In this document: positions 24,682 to 33,042 of the stretch, piece by piece
Layout of the letters: each line of letters starts with the position of its first letter
Numbering within the stretch: position 1 is the first letter of the stretch
Origin: Hyphomicrobiales bacterium
GTDB lineage: Bacteria; Pseudomonadota; Alphaproteobacteria; Rhizobiales; Rhodomicrobiaceae
Assembly (NCBI GenBank): GCA_019634405.1
Contig: JAHQVI010000129.1
Coordinates: forward strand, 1-33,042
Length of the DNA stretch: 33,042 bases
Direction of reading: 5' to 3'
The notes under the pieces: generated by a model
What the model saw: only the letters and a program-made list of their open reading frames with translations
The model's database searches: none
What the model was told of the DNA's origin: nothing
Made by a program: the position numbers and the translations under genes

Positions 24682-27261
24682 ATGCGTGATTACGAGTTCC
24701 TTGCTCCTTTGGCAAAACCCATAATGACCGTGTTCTTCACGGTCGCAACATGCGCAACGGTTCTGTTCGTGGTTCAGCCCTGGCAAACCCAGGCGCGGGA
24801 TGGGCACGCTACAAACAATCTCTCTGCAAGTTTAAAGGGCGCAGCTCTTGTTCCATCGGCGCCCGAACAGGTAGCCCCTAAATCGGGGCGGGAAAATCCC
24901 CCGGCGTCGATTTCTGGTGCGGCTCCGAAAGCGGCGCTGTCATCTGGTTCCGAACCGGCGCTTACGGCTTCGGTCAAAAAGACAGACGCATTCAAAAAAC
25001 CTGCGCCGCGGCCAAGGCAACATCCGTCGAACCAAGCCGGTTCCGATGAGAAGGCCCCGGTTGAGACCAAGCAGACGAATGCCGGGCGCGTCGTTCCCTC
25101 CTATGTTGAGGAGATTCATTCAACAACGCTCAACTCAGAGCAGGAAATTCTCGACATTCCGGACTTGCCTGTCCGTGCACCGCATCACGAGGAACGGCTT
25201 CAGCAAAAGCGAGACAAACGCGCGCAGCAGTTTTCCACGCCATGGAGCAAGGCCGAAAGCGATAAGGCGCTCCAGCCGCTTTTTTCCTATTCGATCGGCA
25301 ATGACGACATCGAAGCCCTGAAGGAAGTCGTCGAACTCACCTTCAAGCAAAAATTTACCCAAGCACGCAAAATTGAAGCCAGGCTTACCGATCCAGTGGC
25401 CCGGAAATTTGCCCGCTGGTACTTCTACCGCAACAAAGCGCCAGACACCCAAGCTAGCGATATCATTGATTTTCTGGACAAAAATCCGCTCTGGCCAGGA
25501 CGGGAAGAAACTGAGGCTGCCATTGAGGACGCCCTGTTCTGGCGCGAGGGCACCGCCGATGTCATCTTGTCCTATTTTGCCGGACGCGAGCCAACAAGCG
25601 GTGTCGGCTATGCTGCACTCGGCATCGCTCTGATCGAAAAGGAGCGGAAGGCGGAAGGCGTCAAACGTATTAAGCAGGCCTGGCGGGGGTATGTTCTGTC
25701 ACCGGCAATCGAGAAAAAGATACGTCTCCTGAAAGTTCTTGATGCTGAAGATCACTATGCGCGGGCCGGATTTTTGCTGATTCAGGACAAGAAGCGCTAT
25801 GTGAACGCGGTAAAACGCATCCTGCCTCTCATCGCCAAGGACCGGCGATCAGCCGTAAAGGCGCATATGGCAACCGTTCGACGGGCCAGGAACGCAGGCA
25901 CGCAGCTGACCAATCTTGATCCCAAGATCAAGGAAGACCCGCAAATCCTGTATGCGCGTGCGCAGTGGCTGAGACGGAACAAGAATGATGAAAAGGCCCG
26001 CAAACTTCTTACCAGCGCGCCGAATACAGCTGAAGAGCTGATTGTTCCGAAGGAATGGTGGAAAGAGCGCCGGCGTCATATTCGTTCCGCGCTAGACGAA
26101 GGCAACGCAGGTATAGCCTATACGCTGGCAGCCAAGCCAAATGCCGGACTTGAGCACTGGGATCTGAGCGAGGCCGAATTTTTGGCAGGCTGGATTGCCT
26201 TCCGCTTTCTCAACAAACCTGACATCGCGCGGAAACATTTCCTGACGGCGATCGCTGCAGGCGGGCTTCCCAAGCGCCGTTCGCGCGCCGCTTACTGGCT
26301 TGGACGCATCGAGAGCGCGGCAGGAAATCACAATGAAGCCCGCGCACGCTATACCGAAGCCGCAGAGCATCATCACACATTTTACGGCCAGCTTGCCCAT
26401 CAGATGATCGCCGGGCCGGACGCCCTTCTGAGCTTCCGGCAATATACCCGGCCAACGCAAGGCGATATCAACCAATTTGTGGCTGATGACGTCAGCAAGG
26501 CCATGGTCATCGCGCAGAAGGCGGATTTCAATAATCTCCTGTCGCTGTTCATGTACGACCGGGCGCGGGAAATCAAAAGCGCTCCGCAAATCATTCTGCT
26601 TTGCGAACTGGCAAGCCGGATCGCGCCGCCACACCATACGGTTCGCATGGCGAAGATTGCGATCAATCGGGATTTCCCGGTGGAGCATTACGCCTATCCG
26701 CGCGCATTGCCGGAATTCTCGGCCATCGCAAGCGGACAGAATGTCGAAAAAGCGCTCATACACGCTCTGACGCGCCAGGAAAGCGAATTCAACCCGGGCG
26801 TTGTCAGCCCGGCCGGCGCGGTCGGCCTGATGCAATTGCTACCTTCAACCGCAAAATTCGTCGCCCGCCGGAATAAAGTTCCCTATGCGAAAAGAAAGCT
26901 GTCCTCGGACCCTGCTTACAACGTCTCGCTCGGTTCGGCATTTCTTCATCAGCTCATCAGCAATTATGACGGCTCCTACATCATGGCTCTCGCAGGCTAT
27001 AATGCCGGGCCAGGGCGCGTCCGCCGCTGGTCGAAGGAACTGGGAGATCCCCGCGACAGCAAGGTTGACCCGATCGACTGGATCGAGCGCATTCCTTTTA
27101 CCGAAACCCGTGACTATGTGCACAAGATCCTAGAAAGCGCTCAGGTTTACCGGTCGCGCCTGCTCAATGAAAATGCTCAAATCAGGTTGGCCGAAGACCT
27201 TCATCGCGGACGCAAGGACAAGCCCAAATTCCTGCTGGCTGGCCAGACGGCTTCCAACTAA
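24682..27261 (+). CDS. soluble lytic murein transglycosylase (Slt-type)
   Basis: N-terminal hydrophobic segment, alpha-superhelical middle, C-terminal SLT domain RQESEFNPGVVSPAGAVGLMQLLPSTAKFVA...DPAYNVSLGSAFLHQLISNYDGSYIMALAGYNAGPGRVRRW. Confidence 0.94.
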   Translation: MRDYEFLAPLAKPIMTVFFTVATCATVLFVVQPWQTQARDGHATNNLSASLKGAALVPSAPEQVAPKSGRENPPASISGAAPKAALSSGSEPALTASVKKTDAFKKPAPRPRQHPSNQAGSDEKAPVETKQTNAGRVVPSYVEEIHSTTLNSEQEILDIPDLPVRAPHHEERLQQKRDKRAQQFSTPWSKAESDKALQPLFSYSIGNDDIEALKEVVELTFKQKFTQARKIEARLTDPVARKFARWYFYRNKAPDTQASDIIDFLDKNPLWPGREETEAAIEDALFWREGTADVILSYFAGREPTSGVGYAALGIALIEKERKAEGVKRIKQAWRGYVLSPAIEKKIRLLKVLDAEDHYARAGFLLIQDKKRYVNAVKRILPLIAKDRRSAVKAHMATVRRARNAGTQLTNLDPKIKEDPQILYARAQWLRRNKNDEKARKLLTSAPNTAEELIVPKEWWKERRRHIRSALDEGNAGIAYTLAAKPNAGLEHWDLSEAEFLAGWIAFRFLNKPDIARKHFLTAIAAGGLPKRRSRAAYWLGRIESAAGNHNEARARYTEAAEHHHTFYGQLAHQMIAGPDALLSFRQYTRPTQGDINQFVADDVSKAMVIAQKADFNNLLSLFMYDRAREIKSAPQIILLCELASRIAPPHHTVRMAKIAINRDFPVEHYAYPRALPEFSAIASGQNVEKALIHALTRQESEFNPGVVSPAGAVGLMQLLPSTAKFVARRNKVPYAKRKLSSDPAYNVSLGSAFLHQLISNYDGSYIMALAGYNAGPGRVRRWSKELGDPRDSKVDPIDWIERIPFTETRDYVHKILESAQVYRSRLLNENAQIRLAEDLHRGRKDKPKFLLAGQTASN

Positions 27262-27339
27262 AATAAGGAGTGGGTAAGCTGTCTCGCACCTGATTCGGGC
27301 CTCTCATGCCCGGCATCCTATCCTGATGGGAACCCATAT

Positions 27340-28278
27340 ATGAATGAGGATTGGGAAGAGATACGCTTCACGTCCAATACAGGGCTTACACTTTACGCGC
27401 GGCATTATGGAAGTCCGGTCAAGGGGCAGCGGCCTGTGATCTGTCTGCCCGGCCTGACGCGCAATTCCTCCGATTTCCATGACCTTGCAGTGTTTCTCGC
27501 CAACCATCCCTCGCGCCCGCGGGACATTTACTGCCCCGATTATCGGGGGCGCGGCGAATCCGACTGGGATCCGAACTGGCGCAACTATTCGCCATTCATC
27601 GAAATGCTGGACGTTCTCGATCTAATGGCGATCCGCGGCCTGGAGAACGCATCCATCATCGGCACCTCGCGAGGCGGCATTATCGCCATGCTGATCGCTC
27701 TCATGCGCCCCAATGCGCTTTCGGCCCTGATCCTGAATGATATCGGCCCCGAGATCGAAACCGCGGGCCTTGCACGGATCATGGGCTATGCGGGCAAGGT
27801 GCCCGTGCCAACCTCCTGGGAAGAGGCGACAGACCTTGTGCGCTCAATGAACAAGCGATTTTTCACCAATCTGGATGATGACGATTGGGAGACCCTTGCC
27901 CGTCAGCTTTTCAAGGAAGAGAATGGCCGTCCCGCGCAGGCCTATGACTACAAGCTCGGCAACGCCCTGTCGGAAATCGATATTTCACAGAAGATCCCGA
28001 CGATGTGGACGCAATTCGAGGCTGTCAAGCGCGTACCCGTTCTCGTTCTGCGCGGGGAAAAATCCGATATACTAAGCGCACGAACTGTTCTGGAAATGGA
28101 GCGGCGTCATCCACGCCTTGCTTCGATTACGATTCACGCCCAAGGACACGCTCCGTTGCTCAAGGATCGCTTCACCCTTGGAATTATTGCCGATTTCCTG
28201 CGTGAAACGGATCCTGATAGCATGCACACCCCGGAAACCCAGCCCAGCGCGCCGCACCTGCCACGTATTGCGACATAA
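27340..28278 (+). CDS. alpha/beta hydrolase
   Basis: VICLPGLTRNSSDFHDLA, YCPDYRGRGESDWD, nucleophile elbow IIGTSRGGIIAM, C-terminal His in HAQGHAPLLKD. Confidence 0.92.
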   Translation: MNEDWEEIRFTSNTGLTLYARHYGSPVKGQRPVICLPGLTRNSSDFHDLAVFLANHPSRPRDIYCPDYRGRGESDWDPNWRNYSPFIEMLDVLDLMAIRGLENASIIGTSRGGIIAMLIALMRPNALSALILNDIGPEIETAGLARIMGYAGKVPVPTSWEEATDLVRSMNKRFFTNLDDDDWETLARQLFKEENGRPAQAYDYKLGNALSEIDISQKIPTMWTQFEAVKRVPVLVLRGEKSDILSARTVLEMERRHPRLASITIHAQGHAPLLKDRFTLGIIADFLRETDPDSMHTPETQPSAPHLPRIAT

Positions 28279-28409
28279 GCGACGGGCGGCTCCCTTTGGA
28301 GCTGAGCGACAAAAGAGCATGGAATTTCGCCCGATCTCTATGCCGACAATCAGCACCGAATCATTTCACCTTTTACGCATATTGTCGGTACACAGAAAAT
28401 TGGAGGAGG

Positions 28410-29396
28410 CTAATCCGCATTCGCGTCGAGCGGTGGAACATTAGCGGACAAGGTCGATGCGCCACCAATGACGTCGAGTCCCGTTGTGCGCTCAGTCGTC
28501 GTGACTTCGCTGTTGACGGCAATGGAGGTGGGAATATTTCTGGTCGCTTCAAGCAACAAATTCAGCTTGGCCTTATTGCCGGCATGGACCTTAACATTTA
28601 TGGCGGTTTCGGTAACGTCAACGAGGCCATAGTCGATATAAGAAAGTATCTCGATACATTTTTCGATCGATTGGCTCCAATGATTCGGAAGGGTTTCAGA
28701 CAGTTTGGAGTTGTCGATGATCGTATGGGCAGGAAAGCGATTACGCAGTTTATCCAGGACCTGGTTTTTCTCTTCGGCGTTGGCGATGATGCCGGAAATC
28801 TTGATCGTGTTACTCTCGTTAAGCTGGACACGCCAGGATAATTCAGGCGCACTAACGCGCAAACTTCTGACGGCGACTCCCTCCGGTTTCTCCGTCACGA
28901 CAAGCTGCTGCACCTGATCGAGCACCACAGCCGTATCGACGGAGCCTTCGAGCGAAAGCCCGTTGCTGTCATATGTGGCGCTGCCGTTCTCCACATATCC
29001 AAGAACTTTCAGCGCAAAGCTCAGTCCTCCAATCTTCACATCCGGAACGTGTATGTCCGGCTCGATCTTGACGCGGTCACTCAGGGTCATTGACGGGAAA
29101 TTGGCCTTCACCATCCCAATCAATGTTCTGTAATCCTCTTCGGAGGAAATACTGCCCTTCAGCTTGATGCGGTCGGGTTCCTTGGAGATGCGAACCGAAT
29201 AGGTCACCGGGCCATTGCTGACATTGTTGGGATCGGCGACGACGACTTCGTCCTGTGGAACGGAATCACGGCTGGCATCCGTTTCATCATTGACGCTTGC
29301 CGCCATAAGGGTCCCCGACAAAAGCGCGCTTCCAAGACAAAATGGAATGAGCTTTGTGCAACCGCACTTCAGAATTGCGGACATTGTCCCCGTCAT
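28410..29396 (-). CDS. secreted protein with BON-like repeats
   Basis: N-terminal signal-like segment (KLIPFCLGSALLSGTLMAAS); two similar blocks: YSVRISKEPDRIKLKGSISSEEDYRTLIGMVKANFPSMTLSDRVKI... and WRVQLNESNTIKISGIIANAEEKNQVLDKLRNRFPAHTIIDNSKL...; no OmpA C-terminal domain visible. Confidence 0.6.
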   Translation of the reverse strand: MTGTMSAILKCGCTKLIPFCLGSALLSGTLMAASVNDETDASRDSVPQDEVVVADPNNVSNGPVTYSVRISKEPDRIKLKGSISSEEDYRTLIGMVKANFPSMTLSDRVKIEPDIHVPDVKIGGLSFALKVLGYVENGSATYDSNGLSLEGSVDTAVVLDQVQQLVVTEKPEGVAVRSLRVSAPELSWRVQLNESNTIKISGIIANAEEKNQVLDKLRNRFPAHTIIDNSKLSETLPNHWSQSIEKCIEILSYIDYGLVDVTETAINVKVHAGNKAKLNLLLEATRNIPTSIAVNSEVTTTERTTGLDVIGGASTLSANVPPLDANAD

Positions 29397-29632
29397 ACTA
29401 ATGACGCTCCGTTCTCACGAAACCAAAGCCTTTGAGAACACATCGCGGCGCATTGTCAAAAACGTTACGTGGCCCTTTTTAGGCCTATAACTTTACTGAT
29501 TGTGACAGCACCACGGTGGAGTCTCGAAAGCAGAACTTATAGTCGCCGAAAGGCCACAGCTCCAGACATTATTCCAATAGCAGTGGCCTTGTGTGCAAAA
29601 CTAGCCAAATTCGAACAATTTTCCAAGCAGAA

Positions 29633-29648
29633 CCCGACAATTGTCGGG
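29633..29648. repeat. 16-bp perfect palindrome CCCGACAATTGTCGGG
   Basis: Perfect dyad in the intergenic region downstream of rpoC and upstream of the BON-like gene. Confidence 0.75.
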
Positions 29649-29759
29649 AAAATTTAACTCTTGACTAACTGGCAACCGAGATTGTTTTGCTTTCTTGCCG
29701 CTGAGAACAGCGTTTTTAGGTAAATTCGCGACGTGCGTTGTAAGTTCGCTACAGGCAAG

Positions 29760-29791
29760 AAAAAGAGCGCGCGATCAATACCGCACGCTCT
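29760..29791 (-). terminator. Rho-independent terminator of rpoC
   Basis: Minus strand: AGAGCGTGCG (29791-29782) - 8-nt loop - CGCGCGCTCT (29773-29764) followed by T tract; 25 nt past the rpoC stop. Confidence 0.85.
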
Positions 29792-29815
29792 CACTCTTCT
29801 GCTAACACGCTACGC

Positions 29816-33042
<3,227 letters not shown>

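Overview
Alphaproteobacterial-type window (about 33 kb), read from sequence only. From left to right: (i) the 5' part of a Tat-signal alpha-carbonic anhydrase running off the left edge on the minus strand, which the ORF track misses; (ii) a LacI-regulated sugar uptake/catabolism locus (LacI regulator, solute-binding protein, two permeases, ATPase, TIM-barrel isomerase/epimerase, Gfo/Idh/MocA oxidoreductase, aldo/keto reductase) with a perfect LacI-type operator and an intra-operon terminator/attenuator; (iii) a decayed LacI-family remnant and a ~0.6 kb AT-rich intergenic region; (iv) an exopolysaccharide-type cluster: WecG/TagA glycosyltransferase fused to a STAS domain, flavin reductase, GT2 glycosyltransferase, BY-kinase-like protein with a degenerate Walker A, Wzz/GumC-like co-polymerase and polyprenyl glycosylphosphotransferase, followed directly by a 2160-aa stand-alone type I PKS with apparent order KS-AT-KR-DH-ACP-TE; (v) core genes smpB, dapA, a soluble lytic transglycosylase, an alpha/beta hydrolase, a BON-repeat-like secreted protein and rpoC (5' end truncated). 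Main candidates for novelty are the PKS/exopolysaccharide cluster and a bipartite motif (CGTTAACCAGA...CGGTGTTAAC) shared by the leaders of its two downstream transcription units.
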